Assembly (NCBI GenBank): GCA_015179045.1
Contig: WHUZ01000075.1
Span: forward strand, 124,001-188,000
From: Kalaharituber pfeilii
Taxonomy: Eukaryota; Ascomycota; Pezizomycetes; Pezizales; Pezizaceae
Direction of reading: 5' to 3'
Length of the DNA stretch: 64,000 nt
Positions 48,229 through 62,603 of the stretch are shown one piece after another. The notes under the pieces are model-generated. The model saw nothing but the letters and a program-made list of their open reading frames with translations. It searched no databases and was not told the DNA's origin. The translations under genes were made by a program, and so were the position numbers. How positions within the stretch are numbered: the stretch's first letter is position 1; every line of letters begins with the position of its first letter.

Positions 48229-50935
48229 ATGTCCAGACCAGCGACCCCACATACCCCACGGTCTACGCCAATCCGGAACCCCACAGCCCGCACTCGCTTG
48301 CTGCTCCAAAATGAGCCTGTTCACGACGGACCTTGCAACCACGGTACTTTCAGTCCCAGGCCGCAATCACCACCCGGCAGCTCTCCGGCGTTTGGCCCGC
48401 CCAGCTTTCGTGGAATAAGAGGCATCGAGCGGGAAGGGTCGATCAGGTCAGACAGTGGACGTTCATGGCCGTTAGGTAAATCTGCTACGACGAATTACCT
48501 TGCGGAACAGCATGGAGTCAGAAACCCACGGCTCACATACTGGATGTACTACATACCATGTCTTAGCTGGATAAGGCAGTACAAGAGCAGATACCTGTTG
48601 GGTGATACAGTTGCCGGCAGTGAGTTGAGCGTTTGAACGCCTGTCGTAAGCTATGACTAGATGACTAACTTGGAACTTGCGGAAGTTACTATGGCTTCGT
48701 TTTATATCCCAATTGCGTTATCTCTGTCAACCAACCTGGCCCATCTTGCGCCAACTCATGGGCTGTACGCCTTTGCTATCCAGCCTCTGGTAAGCCTTCG
48801 TCAACAACCTGTGTCTCAAGCGCATTCAACTGACAACGATATTAAAGATATATGCAATCTTGGGCTCTTGCCCAACGATGGCAGTTGGTCCTGAAGCTGC
48901 CGGGTCGCTCTTGCTTGGTTCAGCAATTCGGCTTTCAAACGCACATCACGGCGAGGTATCAGATGAAGCCAACGGCCAACTAGCTAGCGTCATTACGGCA
49001 ACTGCAGGCGCCATTGCACTTTGTGCTGGTATTGTCAGATTGGGGTTCCTTGATAGTGTGCTAAGCAGACCGTTATTACGAGGGTTCATCAGTGCTGTTG
49101 GATGGGTGATTTTTGTGGATCAGCTTATTGTAAGTTCCCAAAAAGCATTTTAATCAACCCTAGTCCGAGGCTGATAGATTGCTGGCAGCCTGAGATGGGG
49201 CTCCAGGAGTTGGCAAAGCATGACCATGTGACACACGCCAGCAGCCTAACAAAGATCGTGTGGTTATTCAAGAAATTCGGGAAAGCGCATCAATTGACAT
49301 TTACATTATCATTTGTCTGCTTCAGCATCATTATGGTTGGAAGGTCAGTTCAATAATCCTGCTCACCAACTCTACCTATAACATTTCCTCTGATCTCATG
49401 CCCAGATACCTAAAGCAAAAACTTGGAATGCGAGCCCCATACATCGTCTTCCTCCCCGACCGCTTCCTCGTCGTGGTCCTCTCCGCTGTCTTGACTTACG
49501 CCCTCGCCTGGGACGAACAAGGCGTCAGTATTCTTGGAAAAATCGACACAGGCAAATTCAAATTCCACTTTCCCTTCCGCGCGTCCCATTTTACTCATTT
49601 TCAGGAAAATTTCTCCACCTCGTTCCTTATCGCTGTTCTGGGCTTCTTTGAAAGTGTCGTCGCGGCAAAGAGTCTAGGAAGTAAACTCGACAATGCGAAT
49701 ATTAGCGCGAATAGAGAACTGGTGGCTCTCGGGACGGCGAATATACTGGGTGGTTGCTTCCAGGCGTTGCCGGCATTTGGTGGGTATGGACGAAGTAAGG
49801 TGAATATTGCGACAGGGGGCCAGACGCCAGTGAGTAGTGTTGTGTTGAGCTTGTGCACGATATTGTGTATTGTGGTATTGTTGCCATATTTTTACTATCT
49901 GCCAGTAAGTCTCTCAGCCATCGTATGTTTATTTTAATAGATTTAAGGAAGTGTGCTGACTAGAGGGCACAAATAACAGCGCTGCGTCCTCTCCTCCATG
50001 GTTTCAGTCGTTGCCTGCTCCCTCCTTGAAGAAGCACCCGCCGACATCCGTTTCTTCCTCTCCATCAAAGGCTATTCCGAAGTCCTCATGATGGCCCTCA
50101 TCTTCTTCACTACCGTCGTCTGGTCCCTCGAACTCGGCATGGCCGTGGGCGTCGGCATCTCCATCGTCCAAGTCATCCGGCACTCTACCCGCGCACGAAT
50201 CATGATCCTCGGCCGCGTGCCCGGAACGGATATCTTCAAGAGCGCGGAGGATTTTCCGGAGGAGATCGAGCACATTGAGGGCTGCTTGATTGTGAAGATT
50301 CCAGAGCCGCTGACGTTTGCGAATACAGGCGAATTAAAGAATCGGTTGAGGCGGCTGGAGCTTTACGGGACGACGCAGGCACACCCGAGTCTGCCCAGGA
50401 TGAGAAGCGTGGAGAATAATAGGAATGTGGTGTTTGATATCCATGGGGTGACGAGCATGGATGGAAGGTATGTTGGGTGAAAGAAGTTTCTTTTTCTATG
50501 CCCTCCCGCTCCCCCTTTCCCATCCAATGATCCTTGCCTGAACTTTACCCTCAAGCCACATGACCTTTGTTCGCCACTTCTCTTTACTAACTTGGAAATC
50601 ACGTCAAAAACAGCGGCACCCAAGTCCTGAAGGAAATCGTCTCGTCCTACGTCGCTCGTGGCGTCCATGTTTTCTTCTCGCGCGTCCCTCCGCCGCATTC
50701 GCCCCTGTTTGAGCTCTTCGAAAATTCGGGCATTGTGTCCATCGTGGGTGGACGAGGCCACTTTGTGGATTCGGTAGAAGAGGCATTGAGGATGACAGAG
50801 ATAGAGGGGAATGGTGGTGGCGATGAGAGCGGGAATGGAGGTGGGGGTACAGGAAGGAGCGGGAGAGACGGAAGAAATAGTGGGCACGGGAGTAGAAGAG
50901 AGGATGCCGATGTGGATGAAGCAGTGATGGTATGA
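48229..50935 (+). CDS. SulP-family sulfate/anion transporter with STAS domain
   Basis: Seven exons: 48229-48619, 48686-48789, 48848-49129, 49189-49343, 49406-49904, 49980-50467, 50614-50935, coding 746 residues. The SLC26/SulP core begins after a Ser/Pro-rich cytosolic N-terminus of about 100 residues: the GDTVAGITMASFYIPIALSL block, AILGSCPTMAVGPEAAGSL (substrate-site helices), and later NANISANRELVALGTANILGG and FGGYGRSKVN. About 10-14 membrane spans are predicted. The C-terminal STAS domain (about residues 590-715) contains NVVFDIHGVTSMDGSGTQVL. The sequence most resembles the YPR003C-type fungal SulP branch rather than the SUL1/SUL2 plasma-membrane permeases, so an internal-membrane location is possible and the transported anion is unproven. 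The protein ends in a Gly/Asn/Arg-rich tail. The ATG follows almost directly after a C-run. Confidence 0.92.
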
Positions 50936-54431
<3,496 letters not shown>

Positions 54432-54444
54432 GCGTAATTCCAAC

Positions 54445-55021
54445 ACAACCCCTCAACTGAGATGCTATCGCCAGTGACAGTCAAATACAAAACTAGTTGA
54501 CCTCGAAAACGAGTGTTCAACACAATACAAGATAGACAAGACAAACGGACTTAACTAAAGTAAAGACACCTCACTCAACCAGAGTGGAAAACATCGCTTC
54601 ACAGAAGTGGAATATAACTACTCAGCCCGAGTAGACAACGTTGCTCAACTAGAACATGTGCAGACACATCATCACTTCATCGAAGTGGAAACACAGATAT
54701 TTTTTGACTAGATAGCTCTTGATATTCTTGCAGCAGCTGCTGGCAGACGTTTCTCAGGATACTTATCCCAGCAATCTCGTTCATGATGACCAGTACAATT
54801 GCAGTGACCACATTGTGTAGATAATCATGGTGGGATAAAAAGATAATAGCAGTGGATCGCTCGGCTTCTTCATCCCATTCTAGCTGTGCATTTCTTCCAT
54901 TTTCCGGCCTGGTCTTCCTTTCACAGACAATACTCCAGAGCTTCTCTCTGATCAAGACCATTTCCATCTTCGTCTTCCATGTTACATAGTTTTGCACTGT
55001 GAGTCCGGCGGAATACGCGAT
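54445..55021 (-). mobile_element. Ty1/copia retrotransposon remnant (Gag fragment and putative 3' LTR start)
   Basis: On the minus strand an open frame from about 55021 (no ATG visible) to a stop at 54677 reads like the N-terminal Gag/UBN2 region of copia elements: NYVTWKTKMEMVLIREKLWSIV, then EWDEEAERSTAIIFLS, where homologues have a W-K-M/L-L-LW pattern and a D-E-KA-IIFLS block. After 220 bp comes GTTGAGGGG, a polypurine-tract-like sequence, then TGTTGGAATTACGC (54445-54432), the classic copia LTR opening. The rest of Gag and all of Pol are absent, so this is a deletion derivative or a dead fragment. I could not find a second LTR. Confidence 0.55.
54502..54687. repeat. Series of short palindromes with differing but complementary arms
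   Basis: Within 186 bp there are at least seven small inverted repeats with 3-5-base loops: CTCGaaaaCGAG (54502-54513), ACTTaactaAAGT (54549-54561), CACTCaaccaGAGTG (54572-54586), CGCTTCacaGAAGTG (54595-54609, one G-T pair), CTACTCagcccGAGTAG (54618-54634), TGCTCaactaGAACA (54642-54656, one mismatch) and CACTTCatcGAAGTG (54673-54687). GTGTTcAACAC (54513-54523) adds an eighth, overlapping the first by one base. The later five are spaced about 23-31 bp apart. Confidence 0.75.
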
Positions 55022-56889
55022 CTGTGCTAGAACGACGTCAACATTGTGTGGATGAGAACGGGGAGTGGGGGCGGGGTCTCGTACGACATCAAGCAGTTTG
55101 GACCGCGCAAAAGCTCACTCCGGCCCGCAACAAGACTGTCTGGTCCTGCACCTCTCAAATTCCGGATGAGGTCATGATTCCAAAGGATCCCGTGCCATCA
55201 TTATGCCGGTGTTGTTACTCGAGTACTGGCCCGGTTCTTCAGCGTTGTGGCTGGGCTTTTCATCACACCGCAGCAGGCAGTAACAATAGCATTGTGTCAC
55301 TGGGTATTGTTCTACCTTGGTACATACCTTGTAACACTTGTCAGTTGGCAATGGTACTAGTCAATGCAATAGACCCTGAGTCTGTCGTTGGTACAGCCTA
55401 GCTACTCGGCACAATCTGGTTCAGTTGGTAAAGCCTCATTGACATCGGGCTGGCGCAGTGAATGACTCCTGCAGCTCTAGACCGACCAAAGCAACTTCAG
55501 TACAGTATGACCCTTGACTATGCTGCAATTGCATTGGCCCATACCACTCACGCTACAAGGAGGAGTCCATTGGGACGTATTCCCCTGGTTCGCTCGCCTT
55601 GGTACTTCATAGTCTCCAACAAACAGGTAATCAGGGTACGGCCAAGCCGAAAGGGGCGGAAAACCTACTCTCAACACCAGCCGGTCAGATACGTGCACAG
55701 CTGAGACCGCCCCTGAAAGGCCGAGAAATGTACCGGTAGCTGCCGGGCTACCTAGTAGATGAAGGATGGGTGAGGCCCCCTAGTGGTATAGCGGAATGTG
55801 GCATGATTGGTCGGAGCTTTGGAGAATGCAAAATGAGGATGAAGTGCTGCATGGCCAGCCCACTCTCTGCCAAGATCCGCAGTCCAGATGCTATCATAAG
55901 GGCCAAGACCAGGTTACAGGACCCTCCACCAGGGTATATATCATACTCTGCTCTCTTCAGACCAATCTCGCACCAACCTAAATTCTAGCTGCTCAACCCG
56001 CCGGATGTTAACGCGAGACTACAGCTCGGTTCGTCTAAGCATTCCGCTACCTAGCAACATAGATATCAGCAGGGCCAGTCTCACACCCAGCATACTCCGT
56101 ATGAGCAGAGGCAGGGCCCCATATCTCGGCTGAAAGCACAGGATGACATACGCTTAATTCTTGAAAGAATTAGATAGGAGGCTCACAGCTCCACAACCTC
56201 ATAGCTAAAGCACGCCCTGAGGGTCGCCCCAATGCCACGCGTGCGATCACTGAAGCTAGTCGAATAGGCAAGAGCGATTGGGACGAATATCCAGTCTCGA
56301 ACTGGACTACCGCTTAGTTGCAGAAATTGAGGAGTACCATACCCAAGTATACATATGATGAGGATATGAGCAGCGATTCTTGAAAAAGATCTAGACTACA
56401 CATCAATTTGACACTCGCAAATTAACCGAAACGCAACTCACGAGTTTTAATAGTCTCAAGTGAAGTATGAATTGGTCTAACTTGAGCAGCTTCATGACAG
56501 ATTAGTTCAGGTTTTCGCATCAGTAAGCGATAGTGAGATTGCAGATTGCGCCCCACATGGCTATGAGACTACGTTATTCCCAGCCTGAGACATAGTGCCG
56601 ATTAGCCTGAGATATGCCTGTACCCAAGTTATTATAATCTGCGCTTGTCATGGCTAGTCTCATGCCACCACATTGCATGCTTAGGTTCGATGAACAAGAG
56701 GAGGAAAGAACGGTCGATCAACAAAATCACTTCCAACACCTCGTTTCACTAGTTGATATATATATATATAGTATACTTACCATCTATCGTCAAGAGAGAT
56801 ATCGACGCAAGTTATGGAACGCCGTGATGATGTTACAATTACAACTAGCACTTGTATAAACGACTCAGAATAACGATCTTCAGAAGCCA
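55022..56889. other. Spacer without recognisable genes
   Basis: Several small open frames are present, the longest about 125 residues at 55024-55401, but none shows a motif, a typical start context or splice-linked neighbours. TTACTCGAGTACTGG lies at 55216-55230 and an AT dinucleotide run at about 56757-56769. Confidence 0.4.
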
Positions 56890-58390
56890 ATTTTATTAGT
56901 GGTAATCAGTTATGCGTAACGTTACGTTGCGTTAGGTAACCCATGTCAATCAACTAAGTCTAAATGAGAGGGCAGTACCGTAGCTGCAGTTACCAACGTT
57001 ACCCTTGCATATGTTTACATCCGTAACAATCACCATCGCCCACATCTCGGAAGAGGCCAAATCAAACGACCTCCATCAAGACTTATGCCATCTCTATGTT
57101 ACTTGATTCTGATTTTGATGCTGATGACCATGAGCTCTTAAAAGACCTGCTTATACTTCATCTTATAGTTTTTGACTGCAGTTATCTCTATCCACAGCAG
57201 CATAGGTCAGCTGGAAGTCATAACTTCGACGTTTTAGACACCGTAATTGAAGAATATCCTGAGAGGTGGAGTAGCAGAACGTGGAATAACTGCATGTGAA
57301 CTCACAGCAGTTGCAGCGGACATTTGCTGGCTCATGATGGTAGAAACTGGAGAGCTTTAATGTGTAGATTGGGTATGTTCATCACTGTGGTACACAATCT
57401 CGCGTCATTTTAGGTGTCAGGAATTTCTATTAGGTGAAACCTAAATAGGTGTAACTTACACCTTTTTAGGTTTAAGTCTATCGAAACCCTGGACATGGAT
57501 AGAAATTCACCGTATGAATATTTTCCTTTAACACCTATACAAAGCATAGCTATCCATACTGTAGGGTTAGCTTTTGACTCCCACTTTGACATATTTCTGC
57601 TACAGATTTCTTAATTTCAATACAAGTGTAGTAAGATATGCAAGAGAAAGCACTATGCAGTAGAAATTTTTCACTCAATTCCGGAGTTCTATATCCAGAT
57701 ACCTTCTAGACCATGGTATACATAAGTCATATGTGAAATAGTGATGCTGATACCTCACCTGGTCAGTTTCACTATTACTTATTTGTAGTCTGCTGGCTTG
57801 TGCTTACCTTTGCATATATTGATTGCTGCTGATGTCATTGCAAGTCTATCAGAGCAGAATTGGATAGTAGTAGCTCTCAGTCATATACCTATATTCTGGA
57901 GTTCCACACCTCGACAGAGTGTACACCTGAAAAGGACTTAAGTTTTCTTTACTTGATCCTTACGAAACCCAGAATTGGGGTAGATTTCACTTCCTTGCAG
58001 CTACTTACCCCGTTTTCTCGGGTAAATCAAGCCTGTCAGGAGTGTATGATAAGTGGGTTTATCACATACAAACTTTGTACCACAGTGTCATGGAGTGGTA
58101 GATTAAGCCGCGTTATGCATATGCATCGGCTATGCAAAAGTTGCTGTTTAGGTAAAAAATCCATTGCATGACTCCCTGCTTAACTAAAAATCGCGTTGCA
58201 AATCCCTGTCAGTACACGTTGTTACGCAAAGTTATCGTGATTTCGCAAAATAGTCATGTTGTCACGATAACTCTGCGTGACGGACATCCCTGGCTTTTCG
58301 TAACGAAATCAGCCACTCAGAGCTGCTGCTTATGTCATGTTACCACACATAACAGTTACGAAACGCATAACTGATTACCACTATTTTATT
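56890..58390. mobile_element. Non-autonomous hAT-like DNA transposon with 8-bp target duplication
   Basis: Perfect 20-bp terminal inverted repeats, AGTGGTAATCAGTTATGCGT at 56898-56917 and its reverse complement at 58363-58382, enclose 1485 bp. They are flanked by a perfect 8-bp direct repeat ATTTTATT (56890-56897 and 58383-58390). An 8-bp duplication is the hallmark of the hAT superfamily. Just inside each end are repeated GTTACG/CGTAAC motifs (for example 56916-56926 and 58355-58360), like the subterminal transposase-binding sites of hAT elements. The longest internal open frames are about 100 residues or less without transposase motifs, so mobilisation would need a transposase encoded elsewhere. 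The intact ends and duplication suggest fairly recent insertion. Confidence 0.85.
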
Positions 58391-58762
58391 ATGGCCGCGT
58401 GGGCAACCTGTCAATATTTATCTGTTGCAGTTCAGGTAGAGAGCCTAGTTAGAAGCCACATAGTCTCGTGCTAGCAGCCACAAAGAAAAGGATGGGGTGA
58501 TGGTTTCATTAGCTAGCCATACTTCTGTACTCCGCAAATTGTGAAAAAGGGTGACTGGAGCGGCCTATGCTATTGTGAACGCTACGGGTGATTCTTCATC
58601 CCAAGATGTGCTTGGCACGAGACTTCATGTTACTATTTCTATTTTTTTCTTTGGGAATAGGTAGCGATCTCTTGTCAGATATAGCTAATAGGACAAGGCT
58701 AGGGGAAACGAGCCTAAAGATGATTCAGCTTGATGGGAAGACAGGATTGGTAGTAGAGTTTA

Positions 58763-58779
58763 TCTCGTGCCCAGTCTCT
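58763..58779 (-). repeat. Dispersed 19-mer, copy 3 (diverged)
   Basis: TCTCGTGCCCAGTCTCT on the plus strand, the reverse complement of the 19-mer core with one internal change. It lies inside an open frame at 58588-58923, which argues against that frame being a gene. Confidence 0.6.
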
Positions 58780-59297
58780 AGAGTAGAGTACAGAATTCGC
58801 TTGGATTGCGTGGTGCAACCAGACTATTGGATGCGATACGTAGCAGCCACTTTACTAGTACTTGCATGCCAGTACCTTGGCAAGCGGACCGACGAGGGGC
58901 ATGCATTACTGCATCTTGTGTGACGCGAGAACACATAGGCTGAATTCTATAAAAGTTCAGTGCAAATGCGCAAGCAAAAGCTGTATGCATACAACACAAG
59001 GAGAGTGAGAAGAACATGCCTTATAATTTATAGATCATGGAGTTAGAAGTAATGCGTACCAGCAAATGAAGAATGTAGGTAGGCTGTGCTTGGTGGATAG
59101 TAATCCAGTGGATGGTCGACTTGACGGTGCGGCGTAATAGGTATTGCCCGCTTCCGTGAGATGCAGTGGGTAATCTTGATTTTTTTTTTTTTTTTTCTCT
59201 TTCGCCAAGCCGTGAGCTCGTTCATTATCAACCAATGCGAAACTGTTTTAATGGTAGCCGGGTAGCCGGTCCAGGCCCGGGCCAACTAGGCCAGTCC

Positions 59298-59316
59298 TGT
59301 TCTCGTGCCCAGACTC
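59298..59316 (-). repeat. Dispersed 19-mer, copy 4
   Basis: TGTTCTCGTGCCCAGACTC on the plus strand, a perfect reverse complement of the 40463-40481 copy although about 19 kb away. Confidence 0.75.
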
Positions 59317-60210
59317 TGGCCAGTCCAGACCAGCCCAGGCCACTCAGGCAGGTTTGAGCCAATTATCATAAACGAATCCCTCCACAGCTATCCAGGTCAA
59401 TTAAGGCCAGCATTTACCAGATTGTTTGAGTATTTAAATGAGTAGAATCTTCCATATATATGGAATTTTAAACAGCAGCGGTCTATGACTTTAGTCAAGT
59501 ATGTATCACATACCTAAATCCTCGCCATAGTCCACAGGGTGGCATACGAGTAATGATATAAAAAAAAACAGTATGTATCACACTTTATATTCAAGTATAT
59601 ATACTAACAAATATTTTAGAAATGATGGACCTTCCAGACGATACAACAGACAGGACTCAATTCTTCAATGATGATACCTAATGGGCAACTGTCAATTACT
59701 GATAGTGGAAATATCCAGGACTATTAAAATCTAATAGTCTCCTACTTCAGCTCTCAGATCCTTCATTATATCAGTCTCCGTGGTAGTGAGGTTAGCATCG
59801 CTGTAATTCGGGGATCATCACGTGTCTCTCCGTAATACACGCTAAGAAGCTTGCCAAGACCGCCATAGGGCGCGCTTGTGTTTTACCTCTTAAGTGAGTG
59901 AATACGGTAGTGTGTGAGTTCTGAGAAGAGAGAAAGCGAAAGATTGTCGAGTGGATTGGACTGTCTCGTCCACCGTCTCCGATTTGAAGACCGATCTTCT
60001 GGAGCGGTGCAATTCGCCGTGCCAATCCTGCTTTGACCCCATCAGCAGCCTCGAAACATCTGTAAAAGCGGCGGGATCTGGATGCGGCCCTGGTTGATAA
60101 AGTTGTGTTCAGCTCGGCCCAAGGCTGCTTTGGAGGGAAGAGAAGGCAGTGCTTATGTGGTGCTGCCTTGGTTGCAAGTGATGCCCACAGCTTATCTCCC
60201 TGCGTCTTGA

Positions 60211-60268
60211 TGCCTGCATGTTCGAATGCCTGCATGTTCGAATGCCTGCATGTTCGAATGCCCGCATG
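60211..60268. repeat. 16-bp tandem repeat, 3.6 copies
   Basis: The unit TGCCTGCATGTTCGAA occurs three times perfectly (60211-60258), followed by a partial, altered copy. Confidence 0.9.
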
Positions 60269-60887
60269 CTAAAATTGCATTGCAGCGAAACGGATTTGCA
60301 ATAGCCAAAAGAGAAAGCAACGGAGGGGCGATTCCTGAGGTTAATCTGCTTTTGCATTTGGTATCTTGCCTGCACTGCGCTGCACTTTGCTCGCGCGTTT
60401 TGTTTTAAACCATTCTGTGCACTGGCGGGACGGGGGGCCGACAAGCCTTGCTAACACTAAGTAGATAAGCAGCATCACCGTCTCGGGGTATTATTGGCGA
60501 CGCCATCATGCCTCTGGGCATTCGTGGTGGCGAGGACGTAAGGAAGCCAGCAGGGCTGCTAGTGGCTCGCCCAGCGCCGCAGGCAGCGAGAGAAGCCTAC
60601 GCCGCATCCTTTCTTTGCTCTCGTCCGTCAAACAAGGCGGCGGCCGGAGGAGCGAGCAGCGCTACTGGCGATGGCCATCTCCTGAGGCGCTCTGCTCCGG
60701 ATCCGTGCAGCTCGCAGCTCGCAGCTCACAGCTAGCAAGCAGCGTCCTCCCCGCTCACGGGGTGGTGAGTGCACCGCGGCTGCCATGCTCTAGGCGCAGG
60801 CACCATGGCGTCGCGCCTGCTACCGGCAGTGCTCCACGTTGCTGTGCCGAGTCGAGTGGCGGAGTCGCTCCGCTCGCTGTCACCCTC

Positions 60888-60955
60888 ACCCCCCCCTCCC
60901 CTCCCCCATTGACACCCCCCTCCCCCTCCCCCTCCCCCCCCCGCCCCCAGGAACG
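60888..60955. repeat. C-rich tract
   Basis: Runs of four to nine C separated by T or short spacers. The minus strand therefore has many consecutive G runs and could form G-quadruplexes. It lies about 1.7 kb before the G-alpha start. Confidence 0.7.
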
Positions 60956-62603
60956 CCCAATTCCCTCCCCTGACCACACATCCCACCACCCATAATTATC
61001 AGCAAATAGCAGGCACCCCCGGGCCTCCTGATAATACTCCTCGTGTCCCTCCCTCCTACTCTCGCACCTCGTCTCCCCTCTGTCCTCAACGCATCAGCAA
61101 TTATACCCACGTCCCCCCTTCCCCCTCCGTCACACCAACACTAACCCCACGTGTACCCTCCTGGCACTTCGCAGCAGACAGGAAAAGCAGCGACGAGGGT
61201 CTGCCGGGCCGAAGTGATAGTTTGTATGGGAGAGGGAAGAAATCACTGTAGTGGAAGGGACTGACAACTCGGTGCCGACAACGCTACACAAGTTTGCCCG
61301 CAGCTTGCCTGGACGCCGAAGCAGTGCTACACGCCCGGCTTACAAAGCAGCACAGCTTCTAAGGATCCTGTCGTGTGCGTGTGTGGTGTGTGATGTGTGT
61401 GTAGTGCGTGCTGCTTAGACGAGATCGCCCAGCTCAGCCGGAAACGAGAGTCAGGCTCGGCAGTGAGTGGCTAAGCTGGAACTCCGGTTTTATCGTCTTC
61501 CATCGCCGCATAATCGCTCGCCCTTCTCAACTGCAACTTACCATTCCCCCGCTCTCTGGTTTGGAAAAGTATTCTCCGGCTTTCAAAGTCGCCTCTAACA
61601 CGGCTATTCCCTGCTTTATTCCCCGAAAACTTATTCTTCAGCAAGCTTCTCAACTCAACCTCCAGTTACAACACTAATAACGCTCCAGATTAATCTTTGA
61701 GTAGCACCCCACTGCACAGTCCATCCCATCAAGTCTCAGCCCTACTACGTTGGCTGCTCCAATTGTACAGTGCATCTTCGCTTCACGTCCCCTCACATTC
61801 TAGGATTACTGTCGTCTACATCCCGTATCCGACCCCTTTTCCAGCTTGTGATCCATAGCCGTACAGAGATCTTGTTCCTGCCAATATCTCAACATATTAT
61901 ACTCACGACCGTCTCACTTGACTTCCTTATTCATACCACAGCGTCTCTGTTCGCCCCTAATTATTTATATTTTGAACAACACCTGTTTTGTTCATTTTGG
62001 TGTGTTTTTCTGGCGTCTAGGGTATTTGTTCGGATTCAGGGCACGGTTGAATAGGGTGGACTTATCAATCCTTGCTTTTCAGAGGGCAGTTAAAAACCAT
62101 TTTGACTGGCGTCGATCCCTCTTACCTCAAACCCCCCAGACAGCAACGCTGGGACAGCGCAACTGGATCAACCAACCAGCCAACCGGACGCAGCCATCAC
62201 GTCAAACGGTGCGGCTCAACCACAGGCCAATACCTTATTGCTTGTTAATCTAGGCTTTCAGGGCTGTACTTATAGTCTTGATCTGGCACCCAGCAGATAA
62301 TAATTGTCATTATCGAACCGGACTCGAGTTCACAACCCATTTTCAAAAGCTCTGTGGATCCTGCTTCACTTTGCGCTCTAAAAATCGCATCATATTCCTC
62401 TACGGCTGGACCGTCGTAAAACAATCATTCGCTACTATTGCGGCGTCAGATTGATTAACAAAGCATATCACGACCCGTTATTTGCACATTTATACCTCCC
62501 TCCGTTGCTTGTAGCTGAAACGTGACTACTGGATTGGTTCATAAGGCCACCTAAAGTTACTGCTCTCAGTCCTCCACATATCCAATTTTCATATCGTTTC
62601 GAA

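Larger units (their letters stand above)
58391..62603. other. Spacer and upstream region of the G-alpha gene
   Basis: No gene is supported. It contains two copies of the dispersed 19-mer, a T17 run (59179-59195), CCAGGCC-rich DNA (59268-59350), a 16-bp tandem repeat (60211-60268), a C-rich segment (60888-60955) and GT-rich DNA (61373-61409). The last kilobase, moderately CT-rich, is the likely promoter and leader of the G-alpha gene. Confidence 0.4.

Noticed and set aside
47681..48366. Gly/Arg-rich open frames on the minus strand upstream of the SulP gene
   Set aside because: They arise from C-run and CCCTCC low-complexity DNA; no motif or start context supports translation.
54502..54687. 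CRISPR-like array of palindromic repeats
   Set aside because: The repeats differ in sequence, spacers are shorter than CRISPR spacers, and the genome is eukaryotic with no cas genes.
55425..55470. tRNA-like D-arm (GGTTCAGTTGGTAAAGC)
   Set aside because: No acceptor stem or TPsiC loop (GGTTCRA) lies at the right distance, so no cloverleaf can be drawn.
58588..58923. 111-codon open frame with a hydrophobic start
   Set aside because: It contains a copy of the dispersed 19-mer repeat, has no family resemblance and no conserved context.
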